From a virus, in IMG/VR virus record IMGVR_UViG_3300023276_000855, positions 1 through 57,468 of that record: DNA of 57,468 nucleotides; one strand, given 5' to 3'. Under the pieces are notes generated by a model that was not told the DNA's origin, ran no database searches, and was given only the letters and a program-made list of their open reading frames with translations. Both the position numbers and the translations under genes were made by a program. Below, piece by piece: positions 13,513-21,808 of this stretch (its first letter is position 1; each line of letters opens with the position of its first letter).

Positions 13513-13718
13513 GAATATTCCACTTTGTTCAGACAATTAGACTCAATGAGGATAGTGATCCTTTATTGAATCATGATATAGGGGCAATGATTTGTCCACA
13601 GATTCCTTCTAATAAGGAGGCTATTTCATATAGAGACGGCTACATTTTAGAATGGGTAAGGATAATTGACCTGCCCCCAAGACTCAGACAACACTTCGTT
13701 AGTGTATTTCTTGAGTGA
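13509..13718 (+). CDS. Hypothetical protein, 69 aa
   Basis: Coupled to the preceding membrane protein gene through ATGA. No transmembrane segment. Contains HDIGAMICPQIPSNKEAISY. No family recognised. Ends with TGA, showing that UGA is a normal stop in this genome. A long hairpin follows. Confidence 0.6.
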   Translation: MRIFHFVQTIRLNEDSDPLLNHDIGAMICPQIPSNKEAISYRDGYILEWVRIIDLPPRLRQHFVSVFLE

Positions 13719-13731
13719 TACACTAACACAC

Positions 13732-13772
13732 ATCCACTCTCTAACACCTTCATATGTTAGAGAGTGGATTTC
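13732..13772. terminator. Long hairpin between convergent genes
   Basis: A perfect 15-bp stem ATCCACTCTCTAACA / TGTTAGAGAGTGGAT followed by TTCT, with weaker outer pairing (CACTAACAC / AGTGTTAG). It probably terminates the small-gene cassette. Confidence 0.7.
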
Positions 13773-13890
13773 TACATAGTGTTAGAGTTAGGAATTGTAT
13801 TATATAGAAAGGGAATTTTAGACCCCCCACCTACCATGCCAAATAATAATTTAAAAAAAATATTTTTCTAAAAATCGTAAACCTTTTTCC

Positions 13891-14367
13891 CTACTTTTTT
13901 TCGTTCCTAAGTTCTTCTTCCCTAATTTTTGATAAACTGGCAAAGGTATCTTCAGCAGTATAGAGTTCTGGTATATCGGTTAATTTGGTTAACCAAACAT
14001 CTTCCCAGTTAATACCTAAACAATAATCAAAAAACTCTATAGGGTCTATAGGTTTCATATAGTCTTCTCTTCGTATCCTTATTCTAGGATCTCTTATGTC
14101 CAAGTCTGATATAGATATTTTTGAGATTACACCAACTCCTGCTGTCTTCCCCCGCTTGGGTATATGGTATTCTTTTGTAACCCTCACTTTCCCATTAATC
14201 ACATCAATTAGGAACCATAGGTTTTGTCTCATATGAAATTTTGCATACCAATTATTTTTATCATATTTATATCCTTCATAGCCACCAACACAACAATCCC
14301 CCTTGTGAGTCTTCCTGTGCCTTTTAACTACTTCAATATAATCTGCCACCAGTCCATCGTCTATCAT
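13891..14367 (-). CDS. Hypothetical protein, 158 aa
   Basis: A lone minus-strand gene between two plus-strand blocks. N-terminal HRKTHKGDCCVGGYEGYKYDKNNWYAKF followed by a beta-rich middle and an acidic, helical C-terminus. The YxxxxxNWYAKF pattern is reminiscent of small phage HNH-type or AP2-like domains but no catalytic motif can be pointed to. Start ATG at 14367, with no Shine-Dalgarno. Confidence 0.65.
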   Translation of the reverse strand: MIDDGLVADYIEVVKRHRKTHKGDCCVGGYEGYKYDKNNWYAKFHMRQNLWFLIDVINGKVRVTKEYHIPKRGKTAGVGVISKISISDLDIRDPRIRIRREDYMKPIDPIEFFDYCLGINWEDVWLTKLTDIPELYTAEDTFASLSKIREEELRNEKK

Positions 14368-14442
14368 GTCCCTAGTCTACCCAAGGAGGTCGGAAAGTCA
14401 ACCTTTTTCCCCTCTTTTTCTTGCCCCCTCCCCCCATTAATA

Positions 14443-14450
14443 CTAAATAC
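14443..14450 (+). promoter_or_regulatory. T4-like late promoter
   Basis: CTAAATAC, five bases before the ATG at 14455. The same CTAAATACCTTTATG occurs before the next two genes. Confidence 0.7.
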
Positions 14451-14454
14451 CTTT

Positions 14455-15756
14455 ATGAAAAGTTTTCGAGAATTTGTTAATATCAAACTCATCAATGAGG
14501 TCAAACTCACTAAGAATAATGTGAAGACTTATTTTAGGGTTTATAGGGACGAGAAGTTGGATGATGTTGGTGCAAAGGATTCTCTAAAGGAAGTATCTAA
14601 AATTTTTGACGCTTTTAATAAACGTCAAGCCTCTCTCCGCAAGAAGGATATATTTGGATATAATAATGAAGCAGAATTAATGTCTGCTCTCAAGAAGATC
14701 CCCAATGCATTATCAGATATTGGGGACTCTGAACTTATCTTGGATGACGAAGATGTGTTAATGTATCATGTGAAGTCTCATGAGGGTGCTGTGCGTCTTG
14801 CACATGGTAAGGATGCAGGTTGTTACGGTAAGTGGTGTATTGCTCATGAGAAGCTTGGGCGTGATGGATTTCCAATGGGGGTTCAATTCTTTAAAGATTA
14901 TAATGAGGATTCAGATATCTTCTTCGTTCTTAATAAAGAAGATGGGGATAAGGATGCTATTGTTAGGGATAGGGAAACAGGTGTGTTCACCATCTTTGAT
15001 AAAAATGATGACACCCCTAATAGATATTTATTCCAACTTAAATATCCATCCATCGCAAAACATTTTGGGGAATCTTTGAAAGATTTTGAAATTAGCGAAA
15101 CAGATATGGATGGAATTATTAAAATTAAGTCTGGTGAGTATAACGATGTAGAGTATCGGGCAATCAATGAATATGTATATATCAATGATAGAGAAGGTAG
15201 AATTGCAAACGAGACTGAACTTGATGGTAAATATTCCATTGAACGAAAACTTCACGATATTGATAATGGGAATAAATATGATGAATATGTTTGGTATAAT
15301 GAGCAAGGGGAAGCCTATAAACATGCTGCTGATGAACAGGGTACTACATTGACTAGGTGGGAGGATCAAGGTACTAAGGTGGAGGTCATGTATCTTGCTT
15401 CTGGAGCAATAGGTAGTCGTCTATCATCACTCATAGCAGGAAGTGATGGAGATGGAACAAAATTTCATTCTATTGATGATGAACCTGCCAACCATGAATA
15501 TGCAAGTCGTAATGGGGATGTTCATTCTAGTTGGTATAAGAATGGATTACTACATAGGGATGGGGGAAGACCTTCTGCTATATATCTAGATAATGTTTCA
15601 GGTGTTGAGGAAATGTCATGGAAGAAGAATGGAAATTTTTATAGAGATGGAGATAAGCCAACCAAAGTTATTACTTATCATATGGATGGATATAGTGAAC
15701 TGCAATGGCACGGACCCGATAATAAGGTTATTCGAAGAGAAACAGAAAACCTATAA
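14455..15756 (+). CDS. Putative packaged effector with C-terminal W-x-x-x-G repeats
   Basis: 433 aa. ATG 14455 follows a late promoter; the longer open frame upstream overlaps the minus-strand gene. The N-terminus MKSFREFVNIKLINE resembles the capsid-targeting peptide of T4 internal proteins (MKTYQEFIAE), which gp21 cleaves after Glu. The middle is acidic alpha/beta (residues about 130-200, AHGKDAGCYGKWCIAHEKLG). The C-terminal 90 residues hold repeats of the type Trp-x-Lys-Asn-Gly-x-x-x-Arg-Asp-Gly, related to MORN/YwqK-like repeats that often sit in secreted or injected proteins. Function unknown. Confidence 0.65.
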   Translation: MKSFREFVNIKLINEVKLTKNNVKTYFRVYRDEKLDDVGAKDSLKEVSKIFDAFNKRQASLRKKDIFGYNNEAELMSALKKIPNALSDIGDSELILDDEDVLMYHVKSHEGAVRLAHGKDAGCYGKWCIAHEKLGRDGFPMGVQFFKDYNEDSDIFFVLNKEDGDKDAIVRDRETGVFTIFDKNDDTPNRYLFQLKYPSIAKHFGESLKDFEISETDMDGIIKIKSGEYNDVEYRAINEYVYINDREGRIANETELDGKYSIERKLHDIDNGNKYDEYVWYNEQGEAYKHAADEQGTTLTRWEDQGTKVEVMYLASGAIGSRLSSLIAGSDGDGTKFHSIDDEPANHEYASRNGDVHSSWYKNGLLHRDGGRPSAIYLDNVSGVEEMSWKKNGNFYRDGDKPTKVITYHMDGYSELQWHGPDNKVIRRETENL

Positions 15757-15759
15757 ACA

Positions 15760-15767
15760 CTAAATAC
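15760..15767 (+). promoter_or_regulatory. T4-like late promoter
   Basis: CTAAATAC before CTTTATG at 15772. Confidence 0.7.
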
Positions 15768-15771
15768 CTTT

Positions 15772-17100
15772 ATGAAGAAGTTCATCAGTTTTGTAGTAGA
15801 AAAGAAGAAGTTTGGAAAGAGGAAAGATATTATACCCCTTTTCAAGTTCCCTATGTTTTCTGTATATGGAGATCGTAACCTTTCAGATGAGGAAGTCAAT
15901 GATATTCTCGCTGATGAAGAGAAATATAAAACCCTCTTTGCAAAGGCAAGAACTGCTATTGGTAAACTTGGATTCACTAAGATGCACGCCAACGTAGTTC
16001 TCAAAAACCTTTCAGAGAGTGTTAATAGGCTTACAGGTAAGAAGAATGGTGTTGGTGGATATGCATCAAGGAATGGTAAGTACATGACCCTAGCTACTAA
16101 CCACCTTCACCTAGATGAGAATATGATGAAGTCAGTAGAAGTTATTGTTCATGAATGGGCACACCTCTGGATGTTTAATAATAGTAAGTCGTTTAAGGAA
16201 GCTGTGAAGGAGGTGTTTGAGAAAGTCTTTGGGGGTCATTATAGTGAAACTAAATATAAAGAAGGAGATGAGCATGATGCAGAATCATTTTCTGATAAAG
16301 ATAGAAAGTTTGAAAACTTCTATAATAGTATTCTTGGTGATGAGATGACTACAAAGATCTACGATAATCTTATGTATGTTGCTGTGCAAGCCTTTGCAAC
16401 TAATGCTGATGCTCTTTGGGATGCATCTGACTTTGAAAGTTCGCCTTCTATCATATCGCAGGAAGAATTTGATGCCCTTGATGTGGTAAAACTTAAAGAG
16501 CTTGTCGTTCAGCAATTGGATCAATCTTTTAAAGAGTTTAATAGGAAGTTTGATGCAGAGATGCGAGGAAAAAGATACGCTCCTAAAAATGATGTTCCTT
16601 GGGAATTACCTAATCTTACAGTGGAAACTATGAAGACTGATGGTGATCCTGATATGAATAAGATCGTTAATGATATTGTAGAGAACCTACATTATGTTAT
16701 TGGTAATGTTGTAGGTGATTCTGAAAGCCATAAGCAGGATGCGAAATGGGCAGAGAATGATGGAGAGGAATATCCTCCAATTGATGTAGATGATATCATG
16801 ACTACTCAGATGCAGGATAACTCTGCATACAGAGGTGCGTATGGCGATAACATATATAATCTACAATACGCCATGTATCATTCCTATAGAGATGCATGGG
16901 CGAAATATGATGCTATTGAAAACAACTCTGATCCATATAAAACCAAAAAGAAAGGTCATCTTGCAAAACTTTACGATTGGCAAGGGGGAGGATATGGTCT
17001 ATCTAACTCAGATGAATTTTGGGCAACTGCCATTGATTCATTTATTAAGATGAAACCTGCCTATAAGAAAGAGATCATTAAGTTGATGCGACAACGATAA
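15772..17100 (+). CDS. Putative packaged zinc metallopeptidase-like effector
   Basis: 442 aa. N-terminus MKKFISFVVE is again capsid-targeting-like. HEWAH at residues 127-131 within IVHEWAHLWMF is a zincin motif (HExxH). A distal NSDEFWATAIDSF near residue 420 could give the third ligand (Glu), as in gluzincin-type toxins. The region between is acidic and helical. Own late promoter; lies between two other genes with the same start signature. Substrate unknown; a host protein is inferred because packaged T4 proteins act on the host at injection. Confidence 0.7.
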   Translation: MKKFISFVVEKKKFGKRKDIIPLFKFPMFSVYGDRNLSDEEVNDILADEEKYKTLFAKARTAIGKLGFTKMHANVVLKNLSESVNRLTGKKNGVGGYASRNGKYMTLATNHLHLDENMMKSVEVIVHEWAHLWMFNNSKSFKEAVKEVFEKVFGGHYSETKYKEGDEHDAESFSDKDRKFENFYNSILGDEMTTKIYDNLMYVAVQAFATNADALWDASDFESSPSIISQEEFDALDVVKLKELVVQQLDQSFKEFNRKFDAEMRGKRYAPKNDVPWELPNLTVETMKTDGDPDMNKIVNDIVENLHYVIGNVVGDSESHKQDAKWAENDGEEYPPIDVDDIMTTQMQDNSAYRGAYGDNIYNLQYAMYHSYRDAWAKYDAIENNSDPYKTKKKGHLAKLYDWQGGGYGLSNSDEFWATAIDSFIKMKPAYKKEIIKLMRQR

Positions 17101-17102
17101 TA

Positions 17103-17110
17103 CTAAATAC
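17103..17110 (+). promoter_or_regulatory. T4-like late promoter
   Basis: CTAAATAC before CTTTATG at 17115. Confidence 0.7.
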
Positions 17111-17114
17111 CTTT

Positions 17115-17957
17115 ATGAAAAGTTTTAGGAATTTCTTGCTAGAGAAACATCTACCTTCAGAAGTATATCATGCGACTGGGCTGGATGTGATTGCACGTAT
17201 ATTGAAGACAGGGGAAATAATGTTATCCCCTTCTGTTGGTATGGATAATAGGCACGATGAAGATTATTATCTAAGTGTGTCACGCACTCCCCACAATTCT
17301 TTTCGTACTAATAAACCTGTAATGATTATGGATGGTACTGCTATCTCTCAGCGTTATAAAGTCTCTCCAATTAATTACTGGTCTAACACCTCTAGGAATA
17401 ATCCAAATGGAGCTGGCAGCGAAGCAGAGGAGCGAATCCTTTCTAATAATAATACAATCCCCAATGGCTTTATCAAGGAGATTCATTTTATGGAGGAACA
17501 GAAAATGTATGATCCTCGATACGCTGCGATTGCAAATATTTTTAAAGACAGTAAGATTCCTGTATATGTATATAAGGCACGAAGTGCTTTCAAGAATTTG
17601 AATAAAGAGAAGGCAGCTCTTATGAGTTCAGATGAAGTACCTCAAAGAGATGACCAATCTAAGAATGATGAAAAGATGTTATCCAAGATTGAATCTGATT
17701 ATGATGCTCCCATGTTGCAGAAGAAACTGCTTCAGATCATTAAAGATATAAAACAGAACCTTTCTAATATAACTCAGTACGACCTCGACAAATGGTTATC
17801 TCAAAGTCATGGTGTTGTTATTGATATGTCTCAATCGCGTGATCCTGATTCAAGAGCTGTGATGAAATCATATCTTCAAACCCTTCGTAGATCTCCTCAC
17901 AAAGATTTGGCATCGCTTGTTAAGGATGTTAAGAGTCAATACGACTGGAGTTACTAA
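17115..17957 (+). CDS. Putative packaged ADP-ribosyltransferase-like effector
   Basis: 280 aa. Starts MKSFRNFLLEKHLPSE, a capsid-targeting-like peptide. Then VYHATGLDVIARILKTGEIMLS, a hallmark of ADP-ribosyltransferase-fold phage proteins (His/Arg strand plus the helix that folds under NAD), YYLSVSRTPH (Ser-containing second motif) and GSEAEERILSN, an Glu-x-Glu-type catalytic loop. The C-terminal 120 residues are helical. T4 injects Alt, an ADP-ribosyltransferase, with its DNA; this may play the same role. The call is by motif only. Confidence 0.65.
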   Translation: MKSFRNFLLEKHLPSEVYHATGLDVIARILKTGEIMLSPSVGMDNRHDEDYYLSVSRTPHNSFRTNKPVMIMDGTAISQRYKVSPINYWSNTSRNNPNGAGSEAEERILSNNNTIPNGFIKEIHFMEEQKMYDPRYAAIANIFKDSKIPVYVYKARSAFKNLNKEKAALMSSDEVPQRDDQSKNDEKMLSKIESDYDAPMLQKKLLQIIKDIKQNLSNITQYDLDKWLSQSHGVVIDMSQSRDPDSRAVMKSYLQTLRRSPHKDLASLVKDVKSQYDWSY

Positions 17958-17991
17958 TAAAAAAGCCCGATTAATTAATCGGGCTTTTTTT
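17958..17991. terminator. Bidirectional terminator between convergent operons
   Basis: GCCCGATTA...TAATCGGGC flanked by AAAAAA on the left and TTTTTTT on the right, serving both the effector genes and the minus-strand operon. Confidence 0.95.
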
Positions 17992-17993
17992 AT

Positions 17994-18191
17994 TTATTCT
18001 AATACGGTTGTCGCCCCTTCTTGGTCTACTTGTATTAAGCGATACTCGCATCCATGATCATGTTCTTTCAGTTTGTATATCTCGTAATCCGCTTGGGCTT
18101 CTGTGAGAATATCCCAGTCCAATTCATCGCTCCAAATTCCTTCGGACCATTCTTCATATCTATATTGTAGGTAGTATTTTGTATTACTCAT
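17994..18191 (-). CDS. Hypothetical protein, 65 aa
   Basis: Last gene of the long leftward operon. Acidic and aromatic-rich (YYLQYRYEEWSEGIWSDELDW). Overlaps the upstream gene by 8 nt. No family recognised. Confidence 0.6.
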   Translation of the reverse strand: MSNTKYYLQYRYEEWSEGIWSDELDWDILTEAQADYEIYKLKEHDHGCEYRLIQVDQEGATTVLE

Positions 18192-18375
18192 AATCTTTTA
18201 TCGGTTGTAGATCGCTTGCATTACATACATAAACATCACCATCTGTTCCTGCGTCTCTAATGGAATGTTCCCCTGCTTTGTTTAGATAAATTGTTTCCCC
18301 TTGGTTTGTATATAGAACTAAATTTGATCCTCGTTGATATACATCTCCGTTTTTAACTTTTATATTGTCTTTCAT
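18184..18375 (-). CDS. Hypothetical protein, 63 aa
   Basis: Strand-rich small protein (KVKNGDVYQRGSNLVLYT). Overlaps both neighbours by a few bases, so it is translationally coupled. No family recognised. Confidence 0.6.
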   Translation of the reverse strand: MKDNIKVKNGDVYQRGSNLVLYTNQGETIYLNKAGEHSIRDAGTDGDVYVCNASDLQPIKDYE

Positions 18376-18598
18376 ACATTGCTTTTAAATAATCCCAAAC
18401 ACCTTTTCTATCTTCTTTAGTGGCTTCTCCCTTCATCATGGATGTTGCCTTCTTTAATATCTCTTCCTGCTCCCTGTGGTATTTATCTTTCAATACACGT
18501 TCCCAAGCCCTTCCACAGAATTCGCAGGTGTCATGACTTTTTCTCAATGGAGAAAAACTGCATTCACACATCCACATTGGTTTATCGTAAATTTTCAT
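18353..18598 (-). CDS. Small zinc-finger-like protein, 81 aa
   Basis: Start at 18598 chosen because TAATG fuses it to the upstream stop; the longer frame overlaps that gene. Residues about 10-32 contain Cys-x-Cys ... Cys-x-x-Cys (MCECSFSP, CEFCGRAW), a probable zinc knuckle, followed by a basic helical tail. Role unknown. Confidence 0.6.
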   Translation of the reverse strand: MKIYDKPMWMCECSFSPLRKSHDTCEFCGRAWERVLKDKYHREQEEILKKATSMMKGEATKEDRKGVWDYLKAMYERQYKS

Positions 18599-19311
18599 TA
18601 CTTTATTTTTCTGTTTGGATGTAAAGAGAAGTGTGTAATTACCAATTTTGCATTCTTTGCATAGTATTCCGCCCACCCTTTAGATATTATACTATCTTCA
18701 ATACGATTATTAATCCCATCTATAGTAGTAATTTCAATGTCATTGATATCAACACCTACAATATCAATATAATCTCCCACCATTTTCGGGAACCCATGTG
18801 GTCCTGCTAAATAAACTTGGGCTGTACTTGGATCAACAGGGATATTCGTATAGGGACATATAATCATAGGCGATTGTTCAAATTGTTCTTTCTTGAATTG
18901 TTGTTTTATGTCTGATATTTCGGATCTCATTGCGTTCATAACACTATCCTCTCTACATTTCGCCTGTTGCTCTTTGCGAACCTCTGGACTGATTTCACCC
19001 TCTACTACGAGAGGTATAGTTTTTGCATAGGAAAAGTCTATATTAGTGCCATCCGTTCTATATAATTGAAAGTGTGGATATAGATTACCTCTACCCCATT
19101 CTATACTATCATGTATTTCTATGTTGATGTGATCTACTCCTGTACCAACCTTATCTAATGCGTTTGGATGATAATACAGTAGAGCTAATACATGTGCCTT
19201 ATCATCTTCACTTATAGTACACCCATCATCGTACTTATATAGGATATCTTTAAAGAACATTTTCATGGCTTTTTTTGTAGGGTATACTCGACCGTTTAAT
19301 TCTACTCTCAT
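18598..19311 (-). CDS. DUF3223-like protein
   Basis: 237 aa, start at 19311 where ATGA overlaps the upstream stop. The first 95 residues match the DUF3223 (DCL-type) pattern: a helix with FFKDILYKYDDG, Ile-Ser-Glu-Asp-Asp, LLYYHPNALDKVGTGVDHI and a closing Arg-Thr-Asp-Gly-Thr-Asn-Ile-Asp-Phe-Ser-Tyr-Ala-Lys. In plants this domain takes part in rRNA processing; in phages its role is unknown. The C-terminal half is unrecognised. Confidence 0.6.
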   Translation of the reverse strand: MRVELNGRVYPTKKAMKMFFKDILYKYDDGCTISEDDKAHVLALLYYHPNALDKVGTGVDHINIEIHDSIEWGRGNLYPHFQLYRTDGTNIDFSYAKTIPLVVEGEISPEVRKEQQAKCREDSVMNAMRSEISDIKQQFKKEQFEQSPMIICPYTNIPVDPSTAQVYLAGPHGFPKMVGDYIDIVGVDINDIEITTIDGINNRIEDSIISKGWAEYYAKNAKLVITHFSLHPNRKIK

Positions 19312-19505
19312 GTTTGTTGATCGTTTCCGCACAGTCTATCTACATAGAATGATACTTGACTTGTATTCAGTTTAGTTCCTCCTTCTCCTTCATCTTCACC
19401 ACCCCATACCAGTGTGAAATCTTCCACTTTACAATGGGCAATTACTTTAACTTCTGCATCAGGGTTGAAGCCATACAATTTGTTTATTAGTTGTTCTACT
19501 GTCAT
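19308..19505 (-). CDS. Hypothetical protein, 65 aa
   Basis: MTVEQLINKLYGFNPDAEV resembles the start of a small phage family in which the N-terminal helix is followed by a 'xxPdaEV' turn and two strands. Overlaps its neighbours by 4 nt on each side. Function unknown. Confidence 0.65.
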   Translation of the reverse strand: MTVEQLINKLYGFNPDAEVKVIAHCKVEDFTLVWGGEDEGEGGTKLNTSQVSFYVDRLCGNDQQT

Positions 19506-19819
19506 ATTCTATTTTCCAATACCTCTCCTAAGCATGTTCCTCCATTATAGAACATTGTTGTGAATTCGTAAACCCCTTCTTCAACTTGTCGCACTTCAGT
19601 GATATCCATATATTCATCTTCCTTGGCATCCAACTTATATACCACGTTTTTAATGATTACATATTCCTCATAATATTCATCCAGAATTGCTTCTTGTATC
19701 GCTTCTTCTTCATAATCAACATCTTCTTTTTCCCACTCCAATTTGTGTTTAGTTGCAAACTCTCTTGGTGTAAGTTTAGTGGATGTAATCCTACCTTTCC
19801 ATATTTCCATTCTACTCAT
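19502..19819 (-). CDS. Acidic hypothetical protein, 105 aa
   Basis: Very acidic centre (WEKEDVDYEEEAIQEAILDE). An alternative start is Met4. Coupled by ATGA to the next gene. No family recognised. Confidence 0.6.
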   Translation of the reverse strand: MSRMEIWKGRITSTKLTPREFATKHKLEWEKEDVDYEEEAIQEAILDEYYEEYVIIKNVVYKLDAKEDEYMDITEVRQVEEGVYEFTTMFYNGGTCLGEVLENRI

Positions 19820-19820
19820 A

Positions 19821-20036
19821 TTAATTTTCTTTTATTACATAATCTCCTGAAATGACTACCTTTTTATCCTCGTTATCCACGAACGAGGCTAACCCCTGTT
19901 CGTAGTATGGGTCGGTTACATCATGCCAGTATTTGATTGTGTTTCCACTACCACCAGCACAAAACATAACATCATATGTTTTCGTAATCACTGCCCCCTT
20001 TGGAGGGTCTATTGGTCTTGTTGGTATGTGTGGCAT
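19821..20036 (-). CDS. Hypothetical protein, 71 aa
   Basis: Pro-rich N-terminus (HIPTRPIDPPKGAV) and a Gly-Gly-Ser-Gly loop (FCAGGSGNTIKYWHDV). No family recognised. Confidence 0.55.
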   Translation of the reverse strand: MPHIPTRPIDPPKGAVITKTYDVMFCAGGSGNTIKYWHDVTDPYYEQGLASFVDNEDKKVVISGDYVIKEN

Positions 20037-20653
20037 TATTCTTCTAATATTTTAAGTTTTTCTGTGAATAGTAATGCTTTTCGTGCTTTCATTAATGCAT
20101 TACCTAAATGATTTTCGCCTCTACCCCTAGCATCCCTAGCTTGAATTGGCGAACCTTTATGGTCAGGATTTTCCACTCTTGCATCATACAACTGAGAATA
20201 GAATGAATTAATATCCACTCCCCAAAAATCATCTCCCCAATGATTGACTTCTCGTAGTTCCCTTGTACCAGTTTCGATAAGCTTCTCACTAATGTCTGGA
20301 TTTCTAAAGAATTTCTCTCTAACAATGTTTTCCATAACACTTACTTTAACTCTACCCCAATCTTCCCTTAGAGGACATGTTTGTCCCCATCGTTTAACTT
20401 GAGCAGGAGTCATTGCAAATACTTCTCTGTAAAGAGCATCTCCAAACTTTGGACTGTATGCATATTCAAGAGGAAGCTTCCCCCACATATATGCATGTTC
20501 ACTCGTAATCCAACTTCTTCCCATGTATCTGAAGTGGTTACTACAGATGTGGAAGTTGGAAAGGTATCTATGTTCTTCAAAGAAACCATTGACAAATTCA
20601 TCTGTCACTTCATAGTATTCTTTGGGGCTTGTGTATATTGTTGTATCTAACAT
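20036..20653 (-). CDS. NADAR-family (YbiA-like) protein
   Basis: 205 aa. The family pattern is clear: FFEEHRYLSNFH near the N-terminus, Ser-Glu-His-Ala-Tyr-Met-Trp-Gly-Lys, LREDWGRVKVSVMENIVREKF, LIETGTRELREVNHWGDDFWG and a final GxNHLGNALMKAR. NADAR proteins act on NAD/ADP-ribose chemistry; members act as N-glycosidases on riboflavin intermediates or remove ADP-ribose from nucleic acid bases. In a phage encoding an ADP-ribosyltransferase-like effector it could reverse or protect against ADP-ribosylation or NAD-based defence; that link is inference. Confidence 0.85.
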   Translation of the reverse strand: MLDTTIYTSPKEYYEVTDEFVNGFFEEHRYLSNFHICSNHFRYMGRSWITSEHAYMWGKLPLEYAYSPKFGDALYREVFAMTPAQVKRWGQTCPLREDWGRVKVSVMENIVREKFFRNPDISEKLIETGTRELREVNHWGDDFWGVDINSFYSQLYDARVENPDHKGSPIQARDARGRGENHLGNALMKARKALLFTEKLKILEE

Positions 20654-20889
20654 TATTTATATTTTTTATAGTTTGTTAAGTATTCTCCTAGTTCTTCTGT
20701 GGAATGCCATGTCCAATCACATTCAGGACATTGTAGATGTGTGGAATTAAAAGATCCGTTCGGTAACACAACTATTTCAGTCTTTAATATGAATTCGGAA
20801 ATAGAAGCTCCACACGACATACATTCTGGCGGCTTCTTTCTCTCTACCCTTGGTCGATTACTGCTGCGTGGTCTTCTCTTCTCGCTCAT
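20653..20889 (-). CDS. Zinc-ribbon-like protein, 78 aa
   Basis: Basic N-terminus (EKRRPRSSNRPRVERKK), then CMSCG and CPECDW, a four-Cys zinc ribbon. Likely nucleic-acid binding. Overlaps the upstream membrane protein gene by 4 nt. Confidence 0.65.
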   Translation of the reverse strand: MSEKRRPRSSNRPRVERKKPPECMSCGASISEFILKTEIVVLPNGSFNSTHLQCPECDWTWHSTEELGEYLTNYKKYK

Positions 20890-21107
20890 GACAGGATCAT
20901 AGCCAAGACTGCGCCAATAGCAAGAAGAAACGGTAGAGCAATGAAGATATTTTTTCGAATTCTCATTCTCCTAAACTCCCTAGCGATTTCATTGGTCATG
21001 TCTATAGCCAATATATCTTCTGATATTTCATGCGTCCAATCATCTTCCAACTTTCGAACACCTTCAGTCACTTGGTGTCGTTCAATTTTAATATCTATAT
21101 TGTCCAT
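20886..21107 (-). CDS. Tail-anchored membrane protein, 73 aa
   Basis: A soluble acidic N-terminal 48 residues and one C-terminal transmembrane helix (IFIALPFLLAIGAVLAMIL). Topology predicts a cytoplasmic domain held at the inner membrane. Function unknown. Confidence 0.65.
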   Translation of the reverse strand: MDNIDIKIERHQVTEGVRKLEDDWTHEISEDILAIDMTNEIAREFRRMRIRKNIFIALPFLLAIGAVLAMILS

Positions 21108-21464
21108 TTAGCTCTGGTGTATATTTCCAACTATTAATGGTTCGCCATCATTACCACCCAACCTATTAGTTAACCTGAATGCAGGATCATTATCTTCAGT
21201 GTCGTATGTATAACGTACTTCGATTGGATTTTCATCTTCTCTATCATATGTAATGATATCTCCAATATAAATCATATTATCCTCCTTATCAAGTTTCCCT
21301 GTAGAATTTTCATAAATGTTATCTTTATGGTTGATCAACTCACACAATACTTGGTCAGTTCCACAAGCAAGTATTATTGAAGCAGTTGTGGTGTTTTCTA
21401 CTATATATCTTTTTTCTGAAGGACTCCACACTCGTATTGTCCCCCATCTGTCATTATGTCTCAT
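21108..21464 (-). CDS. YopX-like phage protein
   Basis: 118 aa. The second half has the signature of YopX-family phage proteins: MIYIGDIITYDRED...VRYTYD... and a C-terminal EPLIVGNIHQS (family ending 'vIGNIye'). Members are small beta proteins found in many phages and of unknown function. The N-terminal half also looks beta-rich. Confidence 0.6.
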   Translation of the reverse strand: MRHNDRWGTIRVWSPSEKRYIVENTTTASIILACGTDQVLCELINHKDNIYENSTGKLDKEDNMIYIGDIITYDREDENPIEVRYTYDTEDNDPAFRLTNRLGGNDGEPLIVGNIHQS

Positions 21465-21808
21465 TATTTTAAGTGGCTTGTTGGGTTAATAAATTTATCG
21501 TGTAGATTCTTAGACAATGGCGAACCATATCCCCGAACATTTGTAATATCCATAACCACATAATCTGAAGTTATCTCTCCCTTATGTAGGACACTGTTGT
21601 GTAGTGTGATTGATCCTGAAGTGTATACATCTTTCTCCACACTTCTAGTTATAGAACCTTGAGCTTCATATTCTTCTCCAAAATCTTTAAGGCTCCACAT
21701 ATAATTTTTTCTAACTTTCAACTTTCGCCCTAGTGTTGGGTGGAATGTTACATATCCCATCTCTTTCCTTATAACTCTTTTGAAGCTTCTTTTATCTCTG
21801 TTTGTCAT
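21464..21808 (-). CDS. Hypothetical protein, 114 aa
   Basis: Basic N-terminus (NRDKRSFKRVIRKEMGYVTF) and beta-rich remainder. Lies directly after the ClpP gene with a one-base overlap. No family recognised. Confidence 0.6.
   Translation of the reverse strand: MTNRDKRSFKRVIRKEMGYVTFHPTLGRKLKVRKNYMWSLKDFGEEYEAQGSITRSVEKDVYTSGSITLHNSVLHKGEITSDYVVMDITNVRGYGSPLSKNLHDKFINPTSHLK

Noticed and set aside
14224-14454. Upstream extension of the 14455 gene
   Set aside because: It overlaps the minus-strand gene and lies upstream of the late promoter; the conserved CTTTATG start is shared with two neighbouring genes.
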